DNA of 57,940 nucleotides from an uncultured Chlorobiaceae bacterium (GTDB lineage: Bacteria; Bacteroidota; Chlorobiia; Chlorobiales; Chlorobiaceae), in assembly GCA_903887845.1 (NCBI GenBank), contig CAISRC010000136.1, positions 1 through 57,940 on the forward strand. Direction: 5' to 3'. Positions within the stretch are counted from its first letter, which is position 1. Every line of letters begins with the position of its first letter. Positions 34,020 to 44,382 of the stretch are shown here, piece after piece. A program made the position numbers and the translations under genes. Below the pieces are notes generated by a model. That model did not search any database. It was not told the DNA's origin and was given only the letters and a program-made list of their open reading frames with translations.

Positions 34020-35750
34020 ATGTTTCCAAGAATTATAACATTTGTTGTATTGGGTAGTGTGTTTTGGGGTGTATGCCTGGAGGCCAAAACTATACCCGAC
34101 GCAGGCAGTATTCTTCTTCAGCAGCAGTCCCGACCGGCGCAGCTTCAGGAACGGTCGAATTCCGATTCGCAGCCACAGCAGGGAGAGAAGCCTTCGAAGG
34201 GAAAGCAACATCCCAAAGCTGGCGATGTTGCGCGGGTGTCTGTAAAAGGGTTCAAGTTTTCTGGATTTAAAGGTTTGGCCTCTGACGAAGATCTCCAGCC
34301 TCTCGTTTCAGGTTATCTTGGCAAGAGTCTTTCGTTTAGTGATTTAGAGTCAATAGCAGATAAGGTAACGCTCTATCTGAAAGAAAAGGGCTGGTTACTG
34401 GCTTATGTGTATCTTCCTGCACAGGACGCAACCTCTGGTATCATTGAAATCAATATTAGCCAGGGTAAAAGTTTTGGGTCTCCTAAAATAACCGGAGATA
34501 AAACGTTACGCATCTGTGAAAATCTTCTGCGCCGGATTGCCGAGAAATCTTGTCGGCCAGGTGATCCTCTTAACGAAAAAGATATTGAACGCTCTGTTCT
34601 TCTCATAAATGATCTTCCAGGGATAGCCGCGCAAGCCAGTCTGGCTCCCGGCAGTGCATCTGGAAGTTCTCAATTGGAGTATCGTGTAAAAGAAGGTGCG
34701 TTGTTTACCGGAGTAGTTTGGGGAGACAATCATGGAAATCGGTATACTGGAAGTTGGGGAGAGAATACCATTCTCTCAGTTAATGATCCGTTTCGGTATG
34801 GCGATGAGATTTCTCTGACGTTGAATCGTTCTGAAGGTTTGCGGCAGGGGGGCATCGACTACATATTTCCCCTATGCCTCAATCCGGGACTGACCGGGAA
34901 TGTGAGCTTCACAGGCATGCATTACGAGTTGCTTGAAGATCTTGCTGACCTGAATTACGAAGGCAATAGTTACACCGTTGATGCCGGTCTGAGCTACCCG
35001 GTTATTCGCAGCCGCAAGAGAAACGTAACGACCTCAGTCAATTATGACTATAAGACACTTACCGACACCGTTGCCGATCAGGACATTCGTGACAGGGAGA
35101 TCAACAGAGTCACCTTCAGTGCCAGGGGCGATTTTCAGGATACCTTCCTTTTTAGCGGCTATACTTTATGGAAACTTGGAGTTACCACAGGCAATCTTCA
35201 TGAATCCATCAAAGATATACGTCTTACCAAAACAGAGGGCAGCTTTACTCGATTCAATCTTATGCTTTCCCGATTACAGCGTGTTTTGGAACGGGTCACA
35301 TTTGACATTTCTCTTTCGTCCCAGAAAGCTCTTAATAATCTTGACAGCAGCGAAAAGTTCTACCTTGGTGGACCAAGCACAGTTCGAGCTTATCCGTTGG
35401 GTGAGGGTTCCGGTGATGAGGGCGTCCTGATAAAAACTGATTTCAGCTATAAGATTCCGGCTCCCGCCCACTGGGGCGATTTGCAGGCCAGCGTTTTTTA
35501 TGATGCCGGTCACATTACCCTCAACAAAGAGAGATATCCCGGTGATATTATTACTGCAACCAATCGCAACGACTACTGGCTTCAGGGTGCAGGTATAGGT
35601 ATTCGCTATGATATCTCAAGGAAATTTATCTTTCAAGGCAGTTGGGCTCATGTAATCGGAGATAATCCCGGCCGTAGCATAAGTGGATCCAATTCCGACG
35701 GACAGGACGACAAGAGTCGTTTCTGGCTCCAGGGGCTGATGTATTTTTAA
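34020..35750 (+). CDS. TpsB outer-membrane transporter of a two-partner secretion system (ShlB/FhaC family)
   Basis: A 576-aa outer-membrane protein. A signal peptide (IITFVVLGSVFWGVCLEA) is followed by a low-complexity Gln/Ser-rich stretch, then POTRA domains at about residues 75-230 (VSVKGFKFSGFKGLASDEDL, then ADKVTLYLKEKGWLLAYVYL) and a ~340-residue beta barrel with the family motifs KFYLGGPSTVRAYPLGEGSG (the VRGY/F-like loop motif) and DLQASVFYDAGHIT. The last residue is phenylalanine, as usual for barrel proteins. It exports the large adhesin encoded 73 bases downstream; POTRA domains recognise that protein's N-terminal TPS domain. The order tpsB-tpsA on the same strand indicates an operon. 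Confidence 0.9.
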   Translation: MFPRIITFVVLGSVFWGVCLEAKTIPDAGSILLQQQSRPAQLQERSNSDSQPQQGEKPSKGKQHPKAGDVARVSVKGFKFSGFKGLASDEDLQPLVSGYLGKSLSFSDLESIADKVTLYLKEKGWLLAYVYLPAQDATSGIIEINISQGKSFGSPKITGDKTLRICENLLRRIAEKSCRPGDPLNEKDIERSVLLINDLPGIAAQASLAPGSASGSSQLEYRVKEGALFTGVVWGDNHGNRYTGSWGENTILSVNDPFRYGDEISLTLNRSEGLRQGGIDYIFPLCLNPGLTGNVSFTGMHYELLEDLADLNYEGNSYTVDAGLSYPVIRSRKRNVTTSVNYDYKTLTDTVADQDIRDREINRVTFSARGDFQDTFLFSGYTLWKLGVTTGNLHESIKDIRLTKTEGSFTRFNLMLSRLQRVLERVTFDISLSSQKALNNLDSSEKFYLGGPSTVRAYPLGEGSGDEGVLIKTDFSYKIPAPAHWGDLQASVFYDAGHITLNKERYPGDIITATNRNDYWLQGAGIGIRYDISRKFIFQGSWAHVIGDNPGRSISGSNSDGQDDKSRFWLQGLMYF

Positions 35751-35822
35751 TCGTTTGATGGTTACTACACGTATTTGTGGCATCATCGCTGAATCCTTCA
35801 CAACTATTTGCCGAGAAAAAAA

Positions 35823-38800
35823 ATGAACAGGATATTCAACGTCATCTGGTCAACCGCAAAAGAGAAATGGGTTGTTGTTTCGGAAAAAGTTAAGTCGAAT
35901 GGAGGAGTTCCCAAATCTTCGCTTCTGAGCATTGCTGTTCTCTCTTCAATACTTGCTGTCGGGGTGCCAGCATACGCCGTTGATCCCGGTGAATTGCCTG
36001 CTGGCGGGCAGATAACTGCAGGTACCGGAAGTATCGGCGCCAGCGGTACCCGGATGACGGTGAACCAGTCGAGCCAGCAGATGATTGCAAACTGGAGCAG
36101 TTTCAACATCGGTACTGATGCAAGCGTCCAATTTTTTCAGCCCAATGTTTCGGCAACAGCGCTTAACCATATTTCTGATCAGAATCCCACTCAGATTCTT
36201 GGATCGCTTTCTGCTAACGGCAAGGTTTTTCTGCTCAATCAGTCCGGCATTATTTTCGGAAAAAATGCGCGTGTTGATGTTGGTGGTCTTGTAGCTTCCT
36301 CTCTTGATATGCTTGATAGCGACTTTCTTGCTGCCAGATACAAGTTTAACAATTCCGGTCATGCGGGGGAGATCTTTAACCAGGGCAGTATCAACGTTTT
36401 TCAGGGTGGCGTAGTAGCGCTGATTGGCCCGAAAGTCACCAACGAGGGTGCCATCAACGCTAATGGCGGCAGTGTTGCTATGGGTGCAGGGAACCAGGTC
36501 TCGCTTGATCTTAAGGGAGACGGACTTATCACGTTTACTGTTGATGAAGGTGCTGTCGATGCACTGGCAGAGAACAAAGGTCTTGTCAAGGCGGATGGCG
36601 GGCTGGTTGTGATGACCGCAAGGGCAGCCGACGTTCTGACGCAATCAGCGGTTAACAACAGCGGTATTGTACAAGCCCGCAGCATGGAGCAGAAAGATGG
36701 TCGCATACTGCTTGATGCCGTTGGCGGAATGACGACGGTCTCTGGTACGCTGGATGCATCTTCGACCGACGGCAAGGGAGGTCAGGTGGTGGCAACTGGT
36801 GACCGTGTTCTCGTGAAAGATGGTGCGCATCTGACTGCCTCCGGATTAACGGGTGGCGGGGAAGTGCTGGTTGGTGGTAACTGGCAGGGGAAGGATACCT
36901 CCATTCACCAGGCGACAGGAACAGTCGTTGAATCGGGTGCGCTGCTTGAAGCCAACGCTACCGACAACGGTAACGGTGGTACCGTTGTGGCATGGTCGGA
37001 CGTGACTAATCCGCTTTCGGTTACCCGTGCTTATGGTACATTTCAGGCCAAAGGTGGCCCAAATGGCGGTGATGGCGGACGGATTGAGACTTCAGGGCAT
37101 TGGCTGGATGTGGCGGGGATTTCGGTTTCGGCATCAAGCCTTGCCGGCGCCCCAGGCTTATGGCTGCTTGACCCGTGGAATGTCGAAATTGCAGCAACAC
37201 TTCCAATTTCTGGTACTCCTTATGCAGATACATTTGAAGCAACTGGAGATTCTGTTATTCTTGCCAGCGATATCCAAACATCCTTAAGCGGAAATATTTA
37301 TGTTTCAATCTCTACAGGCTCAGGCGGGACTCCTAATAGCGGCAATATCACCGTTAATGGTTCGATTTTTGCCTCTCCGACGACCATAGCATCGCTGACA
37401 CTTTCTGCTGCTAATAATATTATCATTCATGGAGGTATCGGGAATTCGAGTGGTGGCACGTTAAATCTGTTTCTCAATAGTGGTGTGGAAAGTGCCAACG
37501 GCAATATTAGTGGTGATGGAACACTTAATGTTTCAGGCGTGACCACTTTCAACACGATAAAAAACTCTGCTAGTGGAATTTATAGTGGCACCATCATTGG
37601 TTCTGGCAGTTTGGTGAAAACGGGGTTAGGCACATTGGAGCTCTCTGGAATGAACTCATATACTGGAAACACATCGATTATGGCTGGTGTTTTGCAGGTA
37701 AGTTCAATAGGAAATTCTGGTGTTTCAGGTAATTTGGGCACATCGGCCACATTTTCTATTGATGGTGGCACGCTGAGATATACTGGTGTGATTGCATCCA
37801 CAGATCGTAGTTTCTTTACATCATCTGTTGGGTCAACAATTGAAGTTGATAGCGGTGTTCAATTGACTATTTCTGGTACTCCAGGTGTTAATTCAACAGG
37901 CGGTTTGATAAAATCCGGAACAGGAACGTTGACTCTTTCGGGTTCGAATACATTACCTCTTGGATTATCAATTGATTCAGGCATACTCTCCCTTGGTTCA
38001 GCAAATGCAATCGGGACGACTGGACAGATAAGTTTCTTAAATACTGGGATTTTGCAGTTTACAAATTTGAATCAGTCAGATATATCTGCTCGTCTTAACA
38101 CTGCTAATAATCAAAAGTTTAAATTTGATACGAACGGTCAAAATGTGACCTTTGCAAATGCCATTATAAGTGGAAGTGGTGGCACGTTGCAAAAGTTTGG
38201 CGCCGGTACACTGACGCTTTTGGGGCTGAATAGTTATACGGGTTCGACGACAATAACTGCTGGTACTTTGACGATAGCTGGCACTGGTTCGTTGAATAGT
38301 GGCGCCTATGCAGGCGCCATAAGCAACAGTGGTGAGCTTGTTTTCAATACATCTCCAAATCAAATACTCTCGGGTCTTATAAGTGGCATCGGTGGTAATT
38401 TGACGCAGTCAGGTAGTGGCACGCTGACGCTGACGAATGCCAACAATACGTACACGGGAGTGACGACGATAACGAATGGTGTGCTGAGCGTTGGCACCAT
38501 AGGGAACGGAGGAGCGGCAAGTAATCTTGGTGCGGCGTCAGCAGGAGCATCAAATCTTGTTCTCGGTGGCGGCACGTTGCGATATACAGGCGCTACAGCC
38601 GCGACAGATCGTGCGTTCACCCTGACGAACAGCACGACATCCTTGATAGATGTGACGGCAAATAACCTGACGATATCGGGTTCAAGCGCTGCGACGTCAG
38701 GTAATTTGACAAAGGTTGGCATTGGCACCCTGACGTTGTCAGGTTCTAACAGCTATACCGGTTCGACGACCATAAGTGCCGGGACATTGACGATAGGTGG

Positions 38801-41800
38801 CTCTGGTTCGTTGGGTAGTGGTGCGTATGCAGGCGCCATAAGCAACAGTGGTGAGCTTGTTTTCAATACATCTGCAAATCAAACACTCTCGGGTCTTATA
38901 AGTGGCATCATCGGTAATTTGACGCAGTCAGGTAGTGGCACGCTGACGCTGACGAATGCCAACAATACATACACGGGAGTGACGACGATAACGAATGGTG
39001 TGCTGAGCGTTGGTACCATAGGGAACGGAGGAGCGGCAAGTAATCTTGGTGCGGCGTCAGCAGGAGCATCAAATCTTGTTCTCGGTGGCGGCACGTTGCG
39101 ATACACAGGCGCTACAGCCGCGACAGATCGTGCGTTCACCCTGACGAACAGCACGACATCCTTGGTAGATGTGACGGCAAACAACCTGACGATATCGGGT
39201 TCAAGCGCAGCAACGTCAGGTAATTTGACCAAGGCAGGCGCGGGCACCCTGACCTTGTCGGGCTCTAACAACTATACGGGTTCGACGACGATTAATGGTG
39301 GAGCCATAAGAGCATCCAGTAACACCGCTCTTGGCACAGTGTCTGGTGGTGTCACCGTAGCAAGTGGAGCAGCCCTTGAACTGGACAATAATGTAACGAT
39401 CGGAGCTGAGCAACTGACTCTTTCTGGTACCGGGATCGGTGGTGGAGGTGCATTGCGCAGTGTAAGCGGCAACAATACCTATCAGGGAGCGATAACTCTT
39501 GGTGCTGATACATACATTAATGCTGATGCAGCGACAACGCTCACGCTGACTAATACTATTAATGGTGCTTACGGTCTTTCGCTGAATGGTGGTGGGACTA
39601 TTACTTTAGGTGGTGCCGTAGGTGGCAGTACCCCGTTGACTTCACTCACCGGGAACGTGTCACTTCTGAATATCAACGGTGGAGTGGTGACAACCACAGG
39701 ATCGCAGACCTATAATGGGCGTACCGCTTTCACTTTTGCAGGAGTGACAACACTGGCAACAGTAAATAACAATATCATCGCTACGGCAACTGATGATGCA
39801 GGTAAAGTAACAGCAGTCAGTGGTAATACTTTGACCTTTAACACTGGCAGCGGCAATGTGACGTTTACCAACGTGTATAATGACTTCTCAACAGTAAATT
39901 TTACGAATGCAGGTGAGGTCTCTCTGGTGGATAGTAATCAGCTTACCATTTCAGGTATCAATGCAAGCGGCAAGATTGATGTGGCGACCATGGATAAGGA
40001 CCTGACTGTTTCAGGCAATATTCATACTGACTATACTGGGGATAATATTTCTGATTTCGCAATTACGTTGAACGCTGGCAAGGTCTGGAATGCAGGCACC
40101 TCTTCAGGTGGTGATATTATCGTTGTCGACAACGGTGGTTCTTCTCCTGCGATTAGTTCTGGAGGTTTTGCCAGGTTTTATACTGGCAGCGTATCCGGTA
40201 GTGGAAAAGGTAGTGCTGGCAGTAGATCATTTTCAGGAGTTATATCAAGTGGCCGTTTCCGGTATAACAGCGATGAGCAGCCGAATCCAAACTACACGAA
40301 AGAACTGGAGTCAGGTCTGAACGCTATCTATCGCGAGCAGGTAAAAATAACAGTCAATCCAAATTCTCAAACCATTGAGTATGGGCAGCCAACTCCATCA
40401 TTTACCGCTGTCTATAGTCCCTTCGCAAACGGCGATGACAATACAACGATTTCCGGGTCAGCAGCTTGGGAAGTTGGTGGCCTTCAATCCAGTTCTTCTC
40501 ATGATATTGCTGGCCTGCATGATGTAAGCTATACGGGAGGACTTAAAAGCAGTCTGGGTTATGAAATTATCAATAACGCAAGTAGCATCAATGAACTGAC
40601 AATCACGCAAAGGACTCTGTCGTTGAACCTGCTGGTGGCTGAAAGCAAGTCATACGACGGTAAAACTATAGCGAAAATTTTAGACTACGGTGTTCTGCAA
40701 ACTGTGGAAAGTCCTGATCATGTGTCTCTATATACCAATGATTCTTCAGCCAATTTCAACAATAAAAACGCTGGTACGGGCAAAACAGTAACAGTCAGTG
40801 GTCTTGCCTTGAGTGGCGATGATAGTGGGAACTACAAGATCGCAGACCAGACGACGACAGCAAATATAAGTAAAATTACCCTTTTGCTGGATGGTTTACA
40901 GGTAGACAATAAGCCGTACGATGGAACAGTGAGTGTACAGCCAAATACAATCCATTACTCAAGCGTGAGTAATATTGTGCCAGGGGAATCCATAACACCA
41001 ATCCTTACAGGTACGTTTGATACTAAAGATGCAGGCACGAATAAAACTGTTACAGTCTCTTTAGGTTTAAGTGTTTCCGACGAAATTAACTATGTCTTTC
41101 AACCAAACACTTCTCCAGTTCATGCTGACATTATACCAGCATCCCTGACAGTTTCAGCTAATGATGCTATAAAATTTGCGAATCGCTCTCCTTATAGTGG
41201 CGGCAATGGAGTTGTCTTCCATGGTTTTGTGCCTGGTGAGAACATCAGTAATTCAAATCTTTCCGGTACTCTTGAGTATTCTGGCTCATCGCAGGGAGCG
41301 TTGGAAAGTGGGATGTACGTGATTACTCCGGGAGGCTATAGCTCATCTAATTATCACATTACCTATGCAGATGGCCAACTGACCATTATATCATCGGTAC
41401 CAACGCCTCCCGAATGGTTTCTTTCGAGCCCCCCTTCTTCTCCACCTGCAACGCTGGTTGAGGTTAATGTAGGTGGCAAAACACAGAGTAATGAAAGGGG
41501 TTTGCCCGATTTGACATCTATGGAAGCACTCTCAGGAAATGCACCACAAGAAACCAGGGTATTCATGCCCGAAGAGTTTGTCAGATCCAGTTCGTCTTTT
41601 ATTTTTCCGCTGCCTGAAAACGTGCACAGTCAATTATTGACATCCATGGGGCCTGAAAATGTTTTTCTTCAGGATGAATCACCTCTTCCGGGCTGGTTAA
41701 AGTATGATGTGGAAAATAAGGTTTTCAGGGCTACTGATGTCCCTCCTGGAGCGATTCCTGTAACGGTTCTTGTAAAACAGGGCAATTTGAGTTGGAGAGT

Positions 41801-41816
41801 TGTTATTGTACAGTAA
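35823..41816 (+). CDS. TpsA giant exoprotein / filamentous-haemagglutinin-like adhesin with MBG and YDG domains
   Basis: A 1997-aa exported protein. The start is the ATG of MNRIFNVIWSTAKEKWVVVS, an extended-signal-peptide region; the hydrophobic core then reads LLSIAVLSSILAVGVPAYA. Residues ~50-330 are the TPS secretion domain (haemagglutination-activity type), with NQSSQQMIANWSSFNIG and VFLLNQSGIIFGKNARVDVG. Residues ~530-1280 are autotransporter-associated beta-strand repeats (GTLTLSGSNSYTGSTTI), including a near-exact 173-residue duplication. Residues ~1490-1860 hold MBG-like (TIEYGQPTPSF) and YDG-type (ESKSYDGKTIAKI) surface domains. The last ~100 residues, with EEFVRSSSSFIFPLPENV, form a tail I cannot assign. 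It is secreted by the upstream TpsB and likely mediates surface attachment or aggregation. Confidence 0.88.
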   Translation: MNRIFNVIWSTAKEKWVVVSEKVKSNGGVPKSSLLSIAVLSSILAVGVPAYAVDPGELPAGGQITAGTGSIGASGTRMTVNQSSQQMIANWSSFNIGTDASVQFFQPNVSATALNHISDQNPTQILGSLSANGKVFLLNQSGIIFGKNARVDVGGLVASSLDMLDSDFLAARYKFNNSGHAGEIFNQGSINVFQGGVVALIGPKVTNEGAINANGGSVAMGAGNQVSLDLKGDGLITFTVDEGAVDALAENKGLVKADGGLVVMTARAADVLTQSAVNNSGIVQARSMEQKDGRILLDAVGGMTTVSGTLDASSTDGKGGQVVATGDRVLVKDGAHLTASGLTGGGEVLVGGNWQGKDTSIHQATGTVVESGALLEANATDNGNGGTVVAWSDVTNPLSVTRAYGTFQAKGGPNGGDGGRIETSGHWLDVAGISVSASSLAGAPGLWLLDPWNVEIAATLPISGTPYADTFEATGDSVILASDIQTSLSGNIYVSISTGSGGTPNSGNITVNGSIFASPTTIASLTLSAANNIIIHGGIGNSSGGTLNLFLNSGVESANGNISGDGTLNVSGVTTFNTIKNSASGIYSGTIIGSGSLVKTGLGTLELSGMNSYTGNTSIMAGVLQVSSIGNSGVSGNLGTSATFSIDGGTLRYTGVIASTDRSFFTSSVGSTIEVDSGVQLTISGTPGVNSTGGLIKSGTGTLTLSGSNTLPLGLSIDSGILSLGSANAIGTTGQISFLNTGILQFTNLNQSDISARLNTANNQKFKFDTNGQNVTFANAIISGSGGTLQKFGAGTLTLLGLNSYTGSTTITAGTLTIAGTGSLNSGAYAGAISNSGELVFNTSPNQILSGLISGIGGNLTQSGSGTLTLTNANNTYTGVTTITNGVLSVGTIGNGGAASNLGAASAGASNLVLGGGTLRYTGATAATDRAFTLTNSTTSLIDVTANNLTISGSSAATSGNLTKVGIGTLTLSGSNSYTGSTTISAGTLTIGGSGSLGSGAYAGAISNSGELVFNTSANQTLSGLISGIIGNLTQSGSGTLTLTNANNTYTGVTTITNGVLSVGTIGNGGAASNLGAASAGASNLVLGGGTLRYTGATAATDRAFTLTNSTTSLVDVTANNLTISGSSAATSGNLTKAGAGTLTLSGSNNYTGSTTINGGAIRASSNTALGTVSGGVTVASGAALELDNNVTIGAEQLTLSGTGIGGGGALRSVSGNNTYQGAITLGADTYINADAATTLTLTNTINGAYGLSLNGGGTITLGGAVGGSTPLTSLTGNVSLLNINGGVVTTTGSQTYNGRTAFTFAGVTTLATVNNNIIATATDDAGKVTAVSGNTLTFNTGSGNVTFTNVYNDFSTVNFTNAGEVSLVDSNQLTISGINASGKIDVATMDKDLTVSGNIHTDYTGDNISDFAITLNAGKVWNAGTSSGGDIIVVDNGGSSPAISSGGFARFYTGSVSGSGKGSAGSRSFSGVISSGRFRYNSDEQPNPNYTKELESGLNAIYREQVKITVNPNSQTIEYGQPTPSFTAVYSPFANGDDNTTISGSAAWEVGGLQSSSSHDIAGLHDVSYTGGLKSSLGYEIINNASSINELTITQRTLSLNLLVAESKSYDGKTIAKILDYGVLQTVESPDHVSLYTNDSSANFNNKNAGTGKTVTVSGLALSGDDSGNYKIADQTTTANISKITLLLDGLQVDNKPYDGTVSVQPNTIHYSSVSNIVPGESITPILTGTFDTKDAGTNKTVTVSLGLSVSDEINYVFQPNTSPVHADIIPASLTVSANDAIKFANRSPYSGGNGVVFHGFVPGENISNSNLSGTLEYSGSSQGALESGMYVITPGGYSSSNYHITYADGQLTIISSVPTPPEWFLSSPPSSPPATLVEVNVGGKTQSNERGLPDLTSMEALSGNAPQETRVFMPEEFVRSSSSFIFPLPENVHSQLLTSMGPENVFLQDESPLPGWLKYDVENKVFRATDVPPGAIPVTVLVKQGNLSWRVVIVQ
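38192..39290 (+). repeat. 519-bp in-frame tandem repeat inside tpsA (about 2.1 copies)
   Basis: GACGCAGTCAGGTAGTGGC occurs at 38402 and 38921, exactly 519 bp (173 codons) apart, and long stretches are identical between the copies. A third, partial unit begins near 39228 (AAGGCAGGCGCGGGCACCCT). Such repeats change copy number by recombination, so the adhesin's length may vary between strains. The repeat also creates long antisense open frames that are artefacts. Confidence 0.92.
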
Positions 41817-41847
41817 AATATGCAATTGCTGACGTCCATCATGACGT

Positions 41848-43215
41848 TTGTTGTTGATTGACAGAACAGAAATAACAGTGGAAGGCATTGAAGCGTCAGA
41901 GGTATCGCATATTGCTCTTCTTGTCATTGGTAGCGGAGCTGCAGGAATGTCTGCTGCTGTTGCCGCAAGACGAGCGGCAGAGCGTTCCGGCAAGAGTTGC
42001 TCAATAACGTTGCTTGAGCGGAATGCCCGTCCGGGGACAAAAATCAGGATATCAGGTGGCGGGAAATGCAATGTGACTCATCGGGGCACGCCAGCAGAGC
42101 TTCTCGAAAAGGGTTATCTTCGCCCCAATGAAAAGCGATTTCTGAGAACTGCTTTTTACAGCTTCACAAACACCGATCTTCTTGACTTGCTGCGTTCTCG
42201 TGGTGTTGAGACAGAGGAGAGAGCTGACGGGAAGGTATTTCCTTTGAGTGGAGATGCATCATCGGTCGTTGTCGCCTTTGAGGAGTTGCTTCGTGCATCA
42301 TCGGTGCGGCAGCTCTTTTCCTGTCGGATTCGGAGTGTTGAGCGTCAGGGAAAGAAGTTTCTTGTTACAACTGCGGCTGGTGCATTGTTGACGGCAGATG
42401 TTGTTCTTCTGGCAACTGGTGGTGTTTCCTGGTCCCGAACAGGCACAACAGGTGATGGTTTGGCGATTGCCCGAGCGCTTGGCCACTCAATTAAAGGCGC
42501 TTCGGCTGCGCTGGCGCCTCTCTACACCGTAAAGCCTCCCCCAGCTAATTTGTCAGGGGTTGCTCTCCGTTCGGTTGCTTTTTTTGCCACTGCTGGCGGC
42601 AGGAGTGTTGAACGTCGTGGAGACTTGCTGTTTACCCATCGGGGTTTCAGTGGACCTGCAGCTCTGTCACTGTCCCGTGATATTGGGGAGCTTTTTACAC
42701 TCTTTGGCAGCGTTTCTCTTTTTGTCGATCTTTTTCCTGAACAGAGTGCGCCAGAACTTGAGGAACAACTTCTGCTTCAAGCTCGCAGGAACGGCGCACA
42801 GATGGTTCGGAAGTTTCTGCAAAACTGCCCTATAGCGCCTTGTCGAGGAACATTTGCAATTGCTCCGCATGGCACTATTCCTACTGCACTTCTCCCTTTT
42901 ATTATGCGTCATGCTGCATTGGAGAACGATGTCACCTGGAGTGGACTTGTCAGAGAGAAGAGGCAGTCGTTGCTTGCTGTGCTTAAACGGTTGCCGCTTG
43001 GCATTGTCCGGGATGTGCCCCTTGATCAGGGTGAAGTTTCCGCCGGCGGGGTTTCGCTTTCAGAAGTGAACCCTAAAACCATGCAGTCAAGGATTGTTCC
43101 AAAACTTTTTTTTTGTGGTGAGTTACTCGATTACGCTGGTGAGATTGGCGGATTTAACCTGCAGGCAGCATTTTCGACCGGCTGGATAGCCGGAACCCAT
43201 GCAATAGACAGTTGA
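41848..43215 (+). CDS. HI0933/BaiN-family flavoprotein (NAD(P)/FAD-dependent oxidoreductase)
   Basis: A 455-aa flavoprotein of the YhiN/HI0933/BaiN family. The FAD-binding motif is LLVIGSGAAGMSAAVAARRA, followed by the family hallmark PGTKIRISGGGKCNVTHRG, then VLLATGGVSWSRTGTTGDGL, LLFTHRGFSGPAALSLSRDI and the C-terminal FAD contact LFFCGELLDYAGEIGGFNLQ. The physiological substrate is unknown for most members. The longest frame starts at a TTG; a GTG at 41878 fits about equally well. It follows tpsA by 31 bases on the same strand but is functionally unrelated. Confidence 0.88.
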   Translation: MLLIDRTEITVEGIEASEVSHIALLVIGSGAAGMSAAVAARRAAERSGKSCSITLLERNARPGTKIRISGGGKCNVTHRGTPAELLEKGYLRPNEKRFLRTAFYSFTNTDLLDLLRSRGVETEERADGKVFPLSGDASSVVVAFEELLRASSVRQLFSCRIRSVERQGKKFLVTTAAGALLTADVVLLATGGVSWSRTGTTGDGLAIARALGHSIKGASAALAPLYTVKPPPANLSGVALRSVAFFATAGGRSVERRGDLLFTHRGFSGPAALSLSRDIGELFTLFGSVSLFVDLFPEQSAPELEEQLLLQARRNGAQMVRKFLQNCPIAPCRGTFAIAPHGTIPTALLPFIMRHAALENDVTWSGLVREKRQSLLAVLKRLPLGIVRDVPLDQGEVSAGGVSLSEVNPKTMQSRIVPKLFFCGELLDYAGEIGGFNLQAAFSTGWIAGTHAIDS

Positions 43216-43243
43216 CAAATGCCTGTTGCATGGGGACTCATTT

Positions 43244-44176
43244 TTATCCACATGAATATGCTGGATCCTTGGTTTTTGGTTCCAGTTTTCTGACTTCAAA
43301 GGAGCAGTGTTCCATATCAAAAGAGAACTTCGGGTTGTCGTGAAACATTACTCGTCTCTTTTCGAATCGTACCTTCATAGGGACACTTACTTTCCGTTCG
43401 TCTCCGCAGACATTGTTTTTTACTCCGGGCCGGAAGAGTTCGCCCTGTTTTTCCGGTGTTGAGACCTGAACCGCATGGTCAACAGTACTGAGCGCTTCAA
43501 TTGAGCCATCTTCCGAAAGCTGTACTGAGTTGATATCGCCATGAATGCCGTTCGGTTCGTTATCGTAAGATGTTATGGTTCCAATTGGTGTTGTGATGTC
43601 AATTTTTTTCAGTGGCTCAAAGGAGCGGATTGCACCTGATTCGTAGAAGGCCAGCCCTTTTCGTACGGTAATTTCTCCGATAGGGGAGTGTATCGTGAGT
43701 GTCTGACCGGGCCAGAGCGTTACGCTTTTAAGTGCTCCGCTTTCATAAAATTGCAGGCCGATCACTTTTGCACTCAGTGTTCCCACTGGCGAATTGAAGG
43801 TAAGAGTGCTGGCAAGGGCAAACTCGTTCTTCCATGACCAGAAGCCGCTCAGTTTGCCATCAAGCGGAAATATTCTTTTGATGCTTCCATTTTTATGAAA
43901 AATTACCAATTCAGCGGGGATGGCTCCGACCGATGTTTCAAGTATGGTTTGCGACTGCAGTGCAATTGATTTCAGTGAACCGTCCTTGTTGAAGTACATT
44001 GGTTTGACTGTCCGTCGCCCCATATCTTCAGCTTCGTATTGTGGTACCAGGCAGCCGTAAGGGGTTGTCAGGGTATTGTGTTGTGTGACAAGGCAGCCAT
44101 CCATTTTCCCGTTGGAAAATAGTGTCCGGAACTCCACTCCGGAAAGATCGCCGTATAGTGTGCTGATGGTTGTCAT
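43244..44176 (-). CDS. Hypothetical repeat protein
   Basis: A 310-aa protein made of about six imperfect repeats. Each pairs a gene-product-like strand with a phrase such as FNKDGSLKSIAL, FHKNGSIKRIFP, FYESGALKSVTL, FYESGAIRSFEP and LSEDGSIEALST, alternating with SPVGTL, SPIGEI or TPIGTI. The repeats suggest a beta-solenoid or MORN-like sheet. There is no signal peptide or membrane segment, so it is probably cytoplasmic. I remember unnamed relatives of the same length in other anaerobes, but no function. It converges with the flavoprotein gene. Confidence 0.6.
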   Translation of the reverse strand: MTTISTLYGDLSGVEFRTLFSNGKMDGCLVTQHNTLTTPYGCLVPQYEAEDMGRRTVKPMYFNKDGSLKSIALQSQTILETSVGAIPAELVIFHKNGSIKRIFPLDGKLSGFWSWKNEFALASTLTFNSPVGTLSAKVIGLQFYESGALKSVTLWPGQTLTIHSPIGEITVRKGLAFYESGAIRSFEPLKKIDITTPIGTITSYDNEPNGIHGDINSVQLSEDGSIEALSTVDHAVQVSTPEKQGELFRPGVKNNVCGDERKVSVPMKVRFEKRRVMFHDNPKFSFDMEHCSFEVRKLEPKTKDPAYSCG

Positions 44177-44382
44177 GATTATTGCGTTAAAAGGTGTCAG
44201 GGTTACTTTTCTAACCTGTTACCTTTATTATTGCAATAACCATGCCAAATAGTGATTTATTTTTAATTGATTATTTTATAATTAATTAGGTGTATTATAT
44301 GCTCAAAATGCAAAGAAAAATCTCTACAACTATGTAGATAAAGATATCAGAACTACGCTTTGGTATAAACCATAGTTGCCAC

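Noticed and set aside
38360-39271. Two similar long minus-strand reading frames opposite tpsA
   Set aside because: They are mirror images of the 519-bp repeat in the opposite frame, valine/proline-rich with no ribosome sites, and are artefacts of the repetitive coding sequence.
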